Both the position numbers and the translations under genes were made by a program. This document shows, piece after piece, positions 34,353 through 42,637 of a stretch of DNA of 64,000 nucleotides (positions are counted from its first letter, which is position 1; the number at the start of each line of letters is the position of its first letter). This DNA comes from Spirochaetia bacterium UBA5763 (GTDB lineage Bacteria; Spirochaetota; UBA4802; UBA5550). The stretch covers positions 182,427 to 246,426 of the forward strand of contig DIEX01000032.1 in assembly GCA_002418835.1 (NCBI GenBank), given 5' to 3'. The notes below the pieces were generated by a model. The model made no database searches. It had not been told where the DNA came from and worked only from the letters and a program-made list of their open reading frames with translations.

Positions 34353-36008
34353 TTACTTATCTTCAGGAACTGTAAACCAGGTCATCGCTTCACAAAGGAT
34401 CTCTTTACCTCTTACTGTTATTCTGGTATCTTCACTGAACATTATTTCCCGTATATCATCAGCATAAATTGATTTCCGGTTTTTATCGGTGAAGAAATTT
34501 CCCGCTTTAACAAAAATTTTTGTATCATCACGATCTTCTGTTTCAGTAATTTTCATATCCGGAGGAAGAGTTATCTGTTTGTAATTTAATCCTAAATAGT
34601 CCACTATCTTATTATTATAATCAGTATAAGACACTTTAACATATGGGGGAACAAAAACGGACTTTCCGTTTATCTGCAGAAAATCACCCCTGTCATTATT
34701 AAAAATAATCAGCTGCTGAGCCCTGTTAAAAAAAAGCTCCTCTGAATAATTATTTACGTAGAGCTTACTCCCCTGATAATTAAATTCGGAGCCTGAAGTA
34801 CTGTGCAGAGATAGCACTCCCCCCTCTTTATAAAAACGGACAGGTGCATTATGTAATAAATACCTTTCATCGCCCACATTAAGAACTGTATCTTTCAATG
34901 GAATTAAACTCATCAGTGTTCCGTTTTCATAAAATTTAACCGGAGTTCCATTTCCCAGGCTGAAGCGGTTACCTTTATGAATGTAATACTGCTTTTTATT
35001 TTTTGTGATTCGGCCCTCTTTTACATTTCCATTTTTATAAAAGGAGATGGTTCCGTTATCTGACTTATCAAATTCGATGGTATTATTATTTATTTTAATT
35101 GAAACAGGATTTACAATGCGGCATTCATCAATCATCTCATTATCGTAAAAAGAAATTTCTTCTTTTACCCGGAGTTTATTACGCCCGTTTTGAATAATTA
35201 TTGATTCATCCAGTTTACAATGTTTCAGCTTCCCGTTTTCATGAAGGGTAATGCCGGATGAGAGAGTAATAAATTCATTTTTATATTTTAGACTGACTGT
35301 TTTTTTATAAACCGGTTTTATATAAAATAAACTGGTATTTTCATAAAACATAAGAGCCGTTCCCCCGGGGATGGAAACAGCATAATCTGCTACAGTAAAA
35401 GCGCTTTCGTTTTTCAATCGGCACTGTTCAACTGTGCCATTGTTATAAAAAGATATTCCTCCGGTCAGTTTGCGTTTCTCCCCCTGGATGTCAAACATTC
35501 CGGATTCTGCATCTGTATCCTCCTGCAGTATTGTACTCTTAACAGATTCATCATCATAAAATTCAACGGAAGCAGTGCATTTCACAACTGTATTATTCCC
35601 TGCATATAACTCTGACTGTGAAATTAAACATTTTGCAATACTACCATTTTCATGAAATATAATTTCACCGGGGAGAATTCTCATTCTTTTTCCACGGATG
35701 GTTACTTCAATTGTTTTAACAAGGGTTCCTTTTAGGATTTCCCCTTTCCGGTCTTTTTTGTATACAACACTGTTCCTCTGAAAAGATCCCTTTACACCTT
35801 TTACTCCTGCATTCACTTTTCTGGAATCATCAATATCATCGATTAAATTTTCGATACCATCGATCCAGCTTGTAATAATATATACGGGGATCAGTATTGC
35901 CAATCCGCAGCAGCCGATTTTGTCGTAAGGATTCTGAGAAAAACCCTGAACAGGCAAAAGAAGTATTACCGCTAAAACGCACGAAACTATATATTTTTTT
36001 AATTTCAT
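34353..36008 (-). CDS. Secreted repeat protein with YwqK/MORN-like units
   Basis: The 551-residue protein has a signal peptide (MKLKKYIVSCVLAVILLLPVQGFS). About nine diverged repeats follow, each centred on F-Y/H-x-N-G-x-[VLI] with a C-terminal strand: FHENGSIAKCLI, FYNNGTVEQCRL, LHENGKLKHCKL, FYDNEMIDECRI, FYKNGNVKEGRI, FYENGTLMSLIPL. This matches the beta-hairpin repeat of YwqK/MORN_2-type proteins, which form elongated solenoids. Exported versions are likely surface or periplasmic. A Cys pair near residue 33 (GCCGLA) lies in a second hydrophobic stretch, so some membrane association is possible. Confidence 0.72.
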   Translation of the reverse strand: MKLKKYIVSCVLAVILLLPVQGFSQNPYDKIGCCGLAILIPVYIITSWIDGIENLIDDIDDSRKVNAGVKGVKGSFQRNSVVYKKDRKGEILKGTLVKTIEVTIRGKRMRILPGEIIFHENGSIAKCLISQSELYAGNNTVVKCTASVEFYDDESVKSTILQEDTDAESGMFDIQGEKRKLTGGISFYNNGTVEQCRLKNESAFTVADYAVSIPGGTALMFYENTSLFYIKPVYKKTVSLKYKNEFITLSSGITLHENGKLKHCKLDESIIIQNGRNKLRVKEEISFYDNEMIDECRIVNPVSIKINNNTIEFDKSDNGTISFYKNGNVKEGRITKNKKQYYIHKGNRFSLGNGTPVKFYENGTLMSLIPLKDTVLNVGDERYLLHNAPVRFYKEGGVLSLHSTSGSEFNYQGSKLYVNNYSEELFFNRAQQLIIFNNDRGDFLQINGKSVFVPPYVKVSYTDYNNKIVDYLGLNYKQITLPPDMKITETEDRDDTKIFVKAGNFFTDKNRKSIYADDIREIMFSEDTRITVRGKEILCEAMTWFTVPEDK

Positions 36009-36505
36009 ATTGCCGCCATAATGTTAATTATAAATGAACCGTTTTAAAAGTCGTAAAAGTCATCATACTTTGCCTGATATTAATCTTAATTACAACTGAA
36101 CTGATAACTGTTTTATCATCAAATTGAACCTTAAAAAGATATGCTTTAACTGCAAAAAGCAGGGTAAACTTATTTTAATTCAATGAGGAAAATAACGTCA
36201 ACTATATAGGCCGAAAATTATTCGATAAATATGACTCCTGTAATTGCAACAAATGATGCCTGTTTAAAGAAAAACTATGAGATAGAAATTAATTTACCAC
36301 AGGATTACCTGTAATTAAAACTTCCCTCGTAAATTAATTCTTGAAAAAAAACATTACTTTCCGGAAAAATTGCATTTATCGAATAAAATCAGGTGCGGTT
36401 CTAAAAAATCTGTTTTTGAAACCGCAGGCAGCCCGGCGGGGGCTTATTAAAGGGGTTTACCTCTTACATCCCGTTTAAGAAAATACTATAAATAAGGAAC
36501 CCTTC
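36009..36505. other. 497-nt gene-free region before alaS, with inverted repeats
   Basis: AATTAATTTAC (36287-36297) and GTAAATTAATT (36329-36339) form an 11-bp perfect inverted repeat around a small ACAGG/CCTGT hairpin. TGCGGTT (36394-36400) and AACCGCA (36420-36426) form a second hairpin whose inner AAAAAA/TTTTT also pairs. AGCCC/GGGCT at 36430-36444 follows. These lie within ~220 nt of the alaS start and may shape its leader RNA. No gene seen. Confidence 0.45.
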
Positions 36506-39133
36506 ATGCATAAAGTCAGAGATTTACGCACTTCATACATAGATTATTTCAGAAGCAAGGGGCACAAGATTGTCCCTTCAAGTTCCCTTGTCCCGAAGGA
36601 TGACCCTACACTTCTGTTTACAACTGCGGGTATGGTGCAGTTCAAACCGATGTTTGCCGGAACTGTTGACCTTGAGTACACAAGGGCTGCTTCTATCCAG
36701 AAATGTCTCCGCACAAGCGACCTTGAACAGGTGGGTCGTACAAAGAGGCACCTTACACTCTTCGAGATGCTTGGCAACTTCTCCTTCGGCGACTATTTCA
36801 AAGAAGAGGCTATTGATTTCGCATGGGAATATTCCACCAATGTTATAGGCTTCCCGAAAGATAAACTCTGGGCAAGCATATATGAAAACGATGACGAAGC
36901 TGCTGAAATATGGAATAAAAGAATCGGCATCCCTGCGGAGAGAATTGTAAGACTCGGTAAAGCTGATAACTTCTGGGGACCGGCCGGCGACACAGGAGCA
37001 TGCGGTCCCTGTTCCGAACTCTACTATGATCGCGGTGAGCAGTTCGGCTGCGGAAAGGCAGACTGCAAACCGGGATGCGACTGCGACAGGTACATGGAAT
37101 ACTGGAACCTTGTGTTTAACCAGTTTAATCAGAATGATAAAGGGGAGTTTGAGCCTCTTCCGAGAACAGGTATTGATACAGGTATGGGCCTTGAGAGGCT
37201 GGCGACTTTAGTTCAGGGTGTTGATTCTGTTTTTGAAACGGACGAGCTCAAAGCTCTTATTGAATTTGTGAGTCGAGAATCAGGGAAGAAATATGAAGGT
37301 GCAAACATGCTCCCGATTAAGGTAATAGTTGAGCATGGCCGCACGCTGACATTCGCGATGTCTGACGGGATTTATCCCTCAAATGACGGGCGCGGTTATG
37401 TTCTTCGACGCATACTGAGGCGTGCCCTCCGTTTCAGCAGATTGCTGGGTTTAAAAGAGCCCTTTGTTTACAAAGTGGTAGATCCGATAGTAGCAACAAT
37501 GGGAGATTTCTACCCTGAGATAACAGAGACGGTTGCCAATGTTAAAAATGTAATTGAGGCAGAGGAGAGGCGTTTCCTCGAAACAATAGAGAACGGCATG
37601 GACAGGCTTGAAGAGCTGATGAAGTCTGCGAAGAAGAGCGGTGCAGGGCTCATCTCCGGAGCCGATGCCTTTGTGCTTTACGATACTTTCGGTTTCCCCC
37701 TTGAGATGACAACTGAGATGGCAATTGAGCAGGGGCTTAAAGTAGACACTGATAGTTTTACAGCAGAGATGGAGAAGCAGAGAGAGCGCGGCAAGCAGAG
37801 CTGGAAGGGAGCAGATCTCGGCTTTGAATCTGTTTTCGATGAGATTATTGCAGCAGCGGGGAACACGGAATTTTTAGGCTATGAGCATGAGTCTGCTGAA
37901 TCGAAAGTGCTCATCCTCTATAAAGAGACAGTTAAGAGCGGAACAATTTCAGAAGGAGACAGAGGGATTATTGTACTGAACCGTACACCATTCTACGGCG
38001 AGTCAGGTGGACAGGTTGGAGATATTGGTGAAATTATCTGCGGCGATTCTGTCTTCTCCGTTGAAGATACAAAGAAACATAACAAGACGCATATACATAT
38101 CGGTACAGTTGTTAAAGGTTCTTTCAAAGAGGGGGATAAGGTTGAGGCAAAGATTAACCGCGTGAACAGAAATCTGATCCGCGCGAATCATACAGCTACT
38201 CACCTGCTTCAGGCTGCTCTGCGGCAGACTCTCGGGAGCCATGTAAAGCAGGCGGGTTCAATTGTTGATCCTGAAAAACTCCGCTTTGATTTCTCACATT
38301 TTAACTCACTCAGTGACAGCGAGATTGCTCAGATCGAAACTCTTGTTAATCAAAAGATCTGGGAGAACATTGATGTCACAACCGACGTTATGAATATCAA
38401 TGATGCTGTTAAAATGGGTGCAATGGCTGTATTTGATGAGAAGTATGAGGAGACTGTGCGTGTGCTCACTGTTGCCGGTTTCAGTATGGAGCTTTGCGGC
38501 GGTACTCATGTTAACAATACCGGTAAAATAGGGCTCTTTAAAATTATAAAAGAGAGTTCACCGGGCGCGGGTATCAGAAGGATTGAGGCTGTTACACTGA
38601 AGGGGCTTCTCGACAGGTACAATGAACAGAGGGAGATTGTTTCCGCTCTGACAGAATCGATCAATATCCCTGAAACAGGCCTTGTGAAAAAAGTGGATGA
38701 GATCATCTCACGGGGCAAAGCTGCTGAGAAGGAACTTGATAAACTGAAAAAAGCAGCTGCTGTTTCTGATGTGGATTCCCTGATAAGTGCTGCAAAAGAT
38801 ATTAATGGAGTTAAAATTATTTCAATGGTTTCATCAGACCTCGATGTTGATGGTTTACGAAGCCTTTCTGATTCTCTTAGAGAGAGGGTGCAGAACTCAG
38901 TTGTGTGCCTCGGATCATCCGCAGGGGGGAAGGCCATGCTTCTTTATGCTGCAACTAAGCCTGCTGTAGATAAGGGGATCGACTGTGGTAAACTGATTAA
39001 GGAAACCGTGGGCCTTGTTGGCGGAGGCGGCGGCGGCCGTAAGGATATGGCACAGGCCGGAGGGAAAGATGCTGCAAATCTGCAAAAGGCCATTGATGAG
39101 GCGGTTAAATTAGCCGGAGAGATGATTAAATAA
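36506..39133 (+). CDS. alaS: Alanine-tRNA ligase
   Basis: AlaRS charges tRNA-Ala and edits mischarged Ser/Gly. The 875 residues contain all parts in order. The class II catalytic domain opens with FRSKGHKIVPSSSLVP and includes FTTAGMVQFKPMF. The tRNA-recognition region and an editing domain with HTATHLL and CGGTHV zinc ligands follow. The C-terminal C-Ala domain ends in a Gly-rich VGGGGGGRKDMAQAGG. Cysteine-rich CGKADCKPGCDC in the catalytic domain is the known bacterial zinc-knuckle type insert. AAGGA precedes the ATG, and a terminator follows. Confidence 0.97.
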   Translation: MHKVRDLRTSYIDYFRSKGHKIVPSSSLVPKDDPTLLFTTAGMVQFKPMFAGTVDLEYTRAASIQKCLRTSDLEQVGRTKRHLTLFEMLGNFSFGDYFKEEAIDFAWEYSTNVIGFPKDKLWASIYENDDEAAEIWNKRIGIPAERIVRLGKADNFWGPAGDTGACGPCSELYYDRGEQFGCGKADCKPGCDCDRYMEYWNLVFNQFNQNDKGEFEPLPRTGIDTGMGLERLATLVQGVDSVFETDELKALIEFVSRESGKKYEGANMLPIKVIVEHGRTLTFAMSDGIYPSNDGRGYVLRRILRRALRFSRLLGLKEPFVYKVVDPIVATMGDFYPEITETVANVKNVIEAEERRFLETIENGMDRLEELMKSAKKSGAGLISGADAFVLYDTFGFPLEMTTEMAIEQGLKVDTDSFTAEMEKQRERGKQSWKGADLGFESVFDEIIAAAGNTEFLGYEHESAESKVLILYKETVKSGTISEGDRGIIVLNRTPFYGESGGQVGDIGEIICGDSVFSVEDTKKHNKTHIHIGTVVKGSFKEGDKVEAKINRVNRNLIRANHTATHLLQAALRQTLGSHVKQAGSIVDPEKLRFDFSHFNSLSDSEIAQIETLVNQKIWENIDVTTDVMNINDAVKMGAMAVFDEKYEETVRVLTVAGFSMELCGGTHVNNTGKIGLFKIIKESSPGAGIRRIEAVTLKGLLDRYNEQREIVSALTESINIPETGLVKKVDEIISRGKAAEKELDKLKKAAAVSDVDSLISAAKDINGVKIISMVSSDLDVDGLRSLSDSLRERVQNSVVCLGSSAGGKAMLLYAATKPAVDKGIDCGKLIKETVGLVGGGGGGRKDMAQAGGKDAANLQKAIDEAVKLAGEMIK

Positions 39134-39167
39134 AAAAATAGTTGTAAATAGATATAAAGCAGGTTAT

Positions 39168-39194
39168 AACAGGGGGTGGAAGCCCCCTGTTTTA
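39168..39194 (+). terminator. Rho-independent terminator after alaS
   Basis: AACAGGGGG, loop TGGAAG, CCCCCTGTT, then TTATTG: a perfect 9-bp stem with a short U tract. Confidence 0.85.
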
Positions 39195-39262
39195 TTGTCT
39201 GGATTCAGGATTAATAATCCGCCGGATAACTTTGTAAAATATAAAATTATGAGGTTGAAGAT

Positions 39263-39568
39263 ATGATAGCAAGAGAGTGGCGATGTGTATGTCCGGCTGA
39301 TAATATTAATGAATTTATACCTTATCTCAGTTTAACAGGGATTAAGGACGCGAAGAATACCCCCGGGTTTAAAGGTGCGGAGATCTTTAAGAGAGAGGAA
39401 GGTGCGTCAATAGAAGTTACTCTCATTACTTTCTGGGAATCAATGGAATCTATAATCGCATTTGCGGGTGAAAATGTTGAAAAGGCTGTTCTCTATCCTG
39501 AAGACTATAAATACGGGATCTCTTCAGATTTATCTGTTACACATTATACAGTTGCAGACAGGTTTTAA
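39263..39568 (+). CDS. Small ABM/dimeric alpha-beta barrel protein
   Basis: The 101-residue protein resembles the antibiotic-biosynthesis-monooxygenase (ABM) superfamily: a ferredoxin-like fold with IAREWRCVCPADNINEFIPYL, a TPGFKGAEIFKREEG strand, and VTLITFWESMESIIAFAGEN. The phrase xTFWxSxxxIxxFAG is the family hallmark. Members act as small oxygenases or as ligand-binding proteins, and the function here is unknown. The start has GAGG upstream. The stop overlaps the convergent potassium-channel gene by 4 nt. Confidence 0.78.
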   Translation: MIAREWRCVCPADNINEFIPYLSLTGIKDAKNTPGFKGAEIFKREEGASIEVTLITFWESMESIIAFAGENVEKAVLYPEDYKYGISSDLSVTHYTVADRF

Positions 39569-40413
39569 AGCTTCCCTCCGCAATACTTGCAGAATACAGC
39601 ATCATGATCGTGCCCCTGCTTTGAGCATTGCGGGCATGATTGTGTTGTAATACTCTTTTCATCTTTTTTTAGATTTGCCATTTCAACTGTTACAATCCCT
39701 GTGGGCACTGCAATTATTCCATAACCCATAATCATTATAAGCGAAGCGAGCATCTGCCCCAATATGGTTCCGGGAGCGATATCACCGTAACCAACAGTTG
39801 TGAGTGTAACTATTGACCAGTAGATACTCTGCGGTATACTGGTGAACCCGTTTTCAGGACCCTCAACAATATACATTATTGTACCTGAAATTATAACAAT
39901 AGAAATTACTGTTCCGAGAAAAACTGTAATTTTAAAACGGCTTGCTTTTAGTGCAAGGAGAAGTGAATCCGCAGCGGTGAGATACCTTGCAAGTTTAAAT
40001 ATCCGGAAAACACGCAAAAGACGGAATGTTCTGAAAACGAGTAGGAACTGGGTTCCTGTAATAAAAAAACTGAGATATGTCGGTATAATTGCAAGGAGGT
40101 CAATTATACCCAGAAAACTGAATATATATTTAACAGGTTTTCCTATGGTGATTATACGGGCAATATACTCTATCGTGAATATTATTGTAAAAAACCATTC
40201 AATGCCACGCAGAAAATTTCCATATTCAGCTTCAATTGTTGCGACGCTTTCAAGCATCACTGCTGTGACGCTTGAAAGTATCAGGACCAGAAGAATAATA
40301 TCAAAGGCTTTCCCTGCGGCTGTATCTGCTTCAAAAATTATTTCATGAAGACGGAGCCGCCAGTGACTTGAAATTCTGTCCTTAGACTTAGCTTTTCTAT
40401 CGGAAAGTTCCAT
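39565..40413 (-). CDS. Voltage-gated-type potassium channel with C-terminal zinc ribbon
   Basis: The 282-residue membrane protein has six-helix Kv architecture. The S4 segment is arginine-rich (RTFRLLRVFRIFKLAR, about 128-143), followed by a pore loop with selectivity filter TVGYGD at 206-211 and S6. After S6 comes a CPQC ... CKYC zinc ribbon (C260, C263, C275, C278), a cytoplasmic addition in place of the usual regulatory domain. It is the last gene of a seven-gene operon, 3 nt after the nitroreductase gene. Confidence 0.9.
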   Translation of the reverse strand: MELSDRKAKSKDRISSHWRLRLHEIIFEADTAAGKAFDIILLVLILSSVTAVMLESVATIEAEYGNFLRGIEWFFTIIFTIEYIARIITIGKPVKYIFSFLGIIDLLAIIPTYLSFFITGTQFLLVFRTFRLLRVFRIFKLARYLTAADSLLLALKASRFKITVFLGTVISIVIISGTIMYIVEGPENGFTSIPQSIYWSIVTLTTVGYGDIAPGTILGQMLASLIMIMGYGIIAVPTGIVTVEMANLKKDEKSITTQSCPQCSKQGHDHDAVFCKYCGGKL

Positions 40414-40416
40414 TGG

Positions 40417-40968
40417 CTACTTATTGCCGAATTTATCTTTATGAGTGAAGTCAGAAATTTCTCTCCGTTTCGGCCCTTCTTTTTTAAATTCCACAGGCTG
40501 ACCTATGGGGAGAATAGCAACAACTTCGTATGGTGATTTTACATTAAGAAGATCTGCACATTTATCGTGGTCCATTAATCCCACAACAACAGTTCCGAGT
40601 CCCAGGTCATGAGCCCGGAGAGCAAGATTCTGTACTGTTATGCCGAGATCGAACATAAACCATGAGTCAAATTTTGTTTCCTGTTCCCCTTTCATGTATC
40701 CGGGGAGATCTCTTTTTCCGCATACAGCTATTAATACTGACGCGGTTTCAGAGCATTTTCGCGAAGGGTTAGTCGCTGAATAAGTATCAGCTACCTGTTT
40801 CATTAATTCTCTGTCCCTGATTACAATGAACTCCCAGCATTGGCTGTTTTTCCATGAAGGGGCCCATTGAGCCGCTTCAAGAAGTTTCGTAATCTCTTCA
40901 TCTGTCACATAGTGGTCAGTGAATTTCCTTACAGACCTTCGGGTCATTATTGCTTCATGTAGTTCCAT
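40417..40968 (-). CDS. Nitroreductase-family flavoprotein
   Basis: The 183-residue protein shows the FMN-binding opening AIMTRRSVRKFTD, the AAQWAPSWKNSQCWEFIVI segment, GLGTVVVGLMDHDKC and VAILPIGQPVEF near the end. These are standard nitroreductase/oxidoreductase motifs. Members reduce nitro compounds, quinones or flavins with NAD(P)H as dimers. The substrate is unknown. It sits between the PseG-like gene (8 nt) and the channel gene (3 nt) in a compact operon, so a redox step in that pathway is possible but not shown. Confidence 0.88.
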   Translation of the reverse strand: MELHEAIMTRRSVRKFTDHYVTDEEITKLLEAAQWAPSWKNSQCWEFIVIRDRELMKQVADTYSATNPSRKCSETASVLIAVCGKRDLPGYMKGEQETKFDSWFMFDLGITVQNLALRAHDLGLGTVVVGLMDHDKCADLLNVKSPYEVVAILPIGQPVEFKKEGPKRREISDFTHKDKFGNK

Positions 40969-40976
40969 TATCTACC

Positions 40977-41894
40977 TCACATTAAATTTTTATATATATA
41001 CCGGGTGAAGTTTTCAAGGCCGTTATTAATACTGCTAAGAATTTCTTCCGGTGAAGTGACCGGAATATTATTTTTTTTAAGGTGAAGCATCAGGTCATCT
41101 CCCATAATCACAGGATCAAAAGAAGAATACTCAGTTAAGTGAATTATTTTCATCTCTCTGCGTACTGTTTCTGTTAGTTCACTGTGGTAAGGTGTGGGGT
41201 TCAGGGCTGCAATTAAACAGCCGCATATATGTGCTTCAAACATTGTTAAGCCGAAATGAGTCATGACAATCTTTGTGCGTGCAAGAATTTCGGAATAGGT
41301 TATATTGTCAGGGAGTGGATCTCCTGTCAGGACAATCGGTTTCCCTGCTGAGAGTAAAACAGCCCGGTTGTTTTCAGGTAACGATTTTCCTATTAGCACA
41401 AGTAGTGCGGGTGGAGGTGAAAATCCCGCATATATTGTAATATCGATATCCCGTTCATTTAAGTTTTTCCTTATCAGTTCTTTTACACCAAGAGTGAATG
41501 TGTAGCCGTAAAGGAACCTGCTGTAATCAGCCTTTATCGCGGATGAAGAAGACGAAGGGAGCGGCAGGAGATTGATTGAGTTTTCTGTACAGTTTTTACC
41601 ATCTCCTGCATCGTCAACAGCAATTACAGGGGCTATCCCGGAGAGAGAGAGCATCTCCTGTTTTGTGGAGTCTCTCATATCTCTGATTATAAGGTCGCAT
41701 GAGTCAGGGAGAGATGATATTTTCATCATTGAAAATTCAGCGGGGACAGGGTAATCACCGGTTTTTATCAGAAATGAAATTTCAAAATCATGTTTTTCAT
41801 TCATGTATGACGCAAGGTTCATCATCCTCTGGAAATGACCTGTGCCGAGGGCCCCGCCTGTACCAGTTATTATAACTATCTTTTTTTTATTCAT
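40977..41894 (-). CDS. PseG-like UDP-sugar hydrolase / GT28-type protein
   Basis: The 305-residue protein opens with a PseG-type nucleotide-sugar loop (IITGTGGALGTGHFQRMMNLA), where GTGH is the family signature. It has a C-terminal half with AGKPIVLTGDPLPDN and TKIVMTHFGLTMFEAHICGCLI, like MurG/PseG glycosyl-nucleotide enzymes. PseG removes UDP during pseudaminic-acid synthesis. The rest of that pathway is not in the window, so the exact sugar is uncertain. It overlaps the SpsF-like gene by 8 nt, which supports a shared nonulosonic-type or surface-sugar pathway. Confidence 0.72.
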   Translation of the reverse strand: MNKKKIVIITGTGGALGTGHFQRMMNLASYMNEKHDFEISFLIKTGDYPVPAEFSMMKISSLPDSCDLIIRDMRDSTKQEMLSLSGIAPVIAVDDAGDGKNCTENSINLLPLPSSSSSAIKADYSRFLYGYTFTLGVKELIRKNLNERDIDITIYAGFSPPPALLVLIGKSLPENNRAVLLSAGKPIVLTGDPLPDNITYSEILARTKIVMTHFGLTMFEAHICGCLIAALNPTPYHSELTETVRREMKIIHLTEYSSFDPVIMGDDLMLHLKKNNIPVTSPEEILSSINNGLENFTRYIYKNLM

Positions 41895-42624
41895 TGCTGT
41901 GATGTGTCATCGGGCGTTGCTCAACTCCGCAATTAATCAGCCGGAGTTCAGGTTTCTGCCTGATGAGGTTAATAACCTCTTCAAGTCGTACAGGTTTTCC
42001 TTTGTAAAGCTTATCGTAAATGAAATTCATAAGTTCAAAGTCTTCAGAAGTATCCACAGTAAGCCTGAGATCAGGAAAAGGGTTGGTCATAGTGGAGATA
42101 TATTTTTGTATCCGGAAAAGCTCAGGGTGCTCCTTGATATATGGAGTTACATGCTCCCTGTGATGCGGCTCTTTCCCTTCATTATATGCTGTTTCAAGTG
42201 CTGCTTTTTTTATTACTTCAACACCGGTTCCCAGAGGTATGCCGGAAGTTGTGCAATGGTCTGCGCCGTTTTTGTATGCATATTCAAGAGCTAAGGCGGC
42301 TGATTCGTGATCTGTCAGAGGATTGTCCCCTGTGATTCTTATGACATAGTCACAGTCTGTTTCTGAAGCAGCCATGTAATATCTTTCCAGCACATCAGAT
42401 TCGGAACCGCGGAATAGTCTGATGTTGCAGGATTCTGCAATATCGGCCAGAGGGTTGTTCTCTTCACTTTTCCCTGTTGCAAGAATAACCGTGTTCACGC
42501 CTTCAATGGCTTTGGCTCTCTCTATAACATGTGTTATCATTGGTATTCCGCAGAGAGTGAGGAGCGCCTTGGACGGGAGCCTGGTGGAGTTGAGTCTTAC
42601 CTGTATAACAGCTATTGCTTTCAT
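41887..42624 (-). CDS. SpsF-like cytidylyltransferase
   Basis: The 245-residue protein belongs to the SpsF/CMP-KDO-synthetase-like nucleotidyltransferases. It begins IAVIQVRLNSTRLPSKALL (the RxxSxRxPxK nucleotide loop), with GSESDVLERYYMAA, the metal-site motif ITGDNPLTD, SGIPLGTGVEVI and LRLTVDTSEDFELM. Such enzymes activate sugars as CMP derivatives for cell-surface or flagellar glycans. It is 13 nt downstream of the radical SAM gene and overlaps the PseG-like gene, so all three are cotranscribed. Confidence 0.85.
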   Translation of the reverse strand: MKAIAVIQVRLNSTRLPSKALLTLCGIPMITHVIERAKAIEGVNTVILATGKSEENNPLADIAESCNIRLFRGSESDVLERYYMAASETDCDYVIRITGDNPLTDHESAALALEYAYKNGADHCTTSGIPLGTGVEVIKKAALETAYNEGKEPHHREHVTPYIKEHPELFRIQKYISTMTNPFPDLRLTVDTSEDFELMNFIYDKLYKGKPVRLEEVINLIRQKPELRLINCGVEQRPMTHHSNE

Positions 42625-42637
42625 AGATTAAATATAA

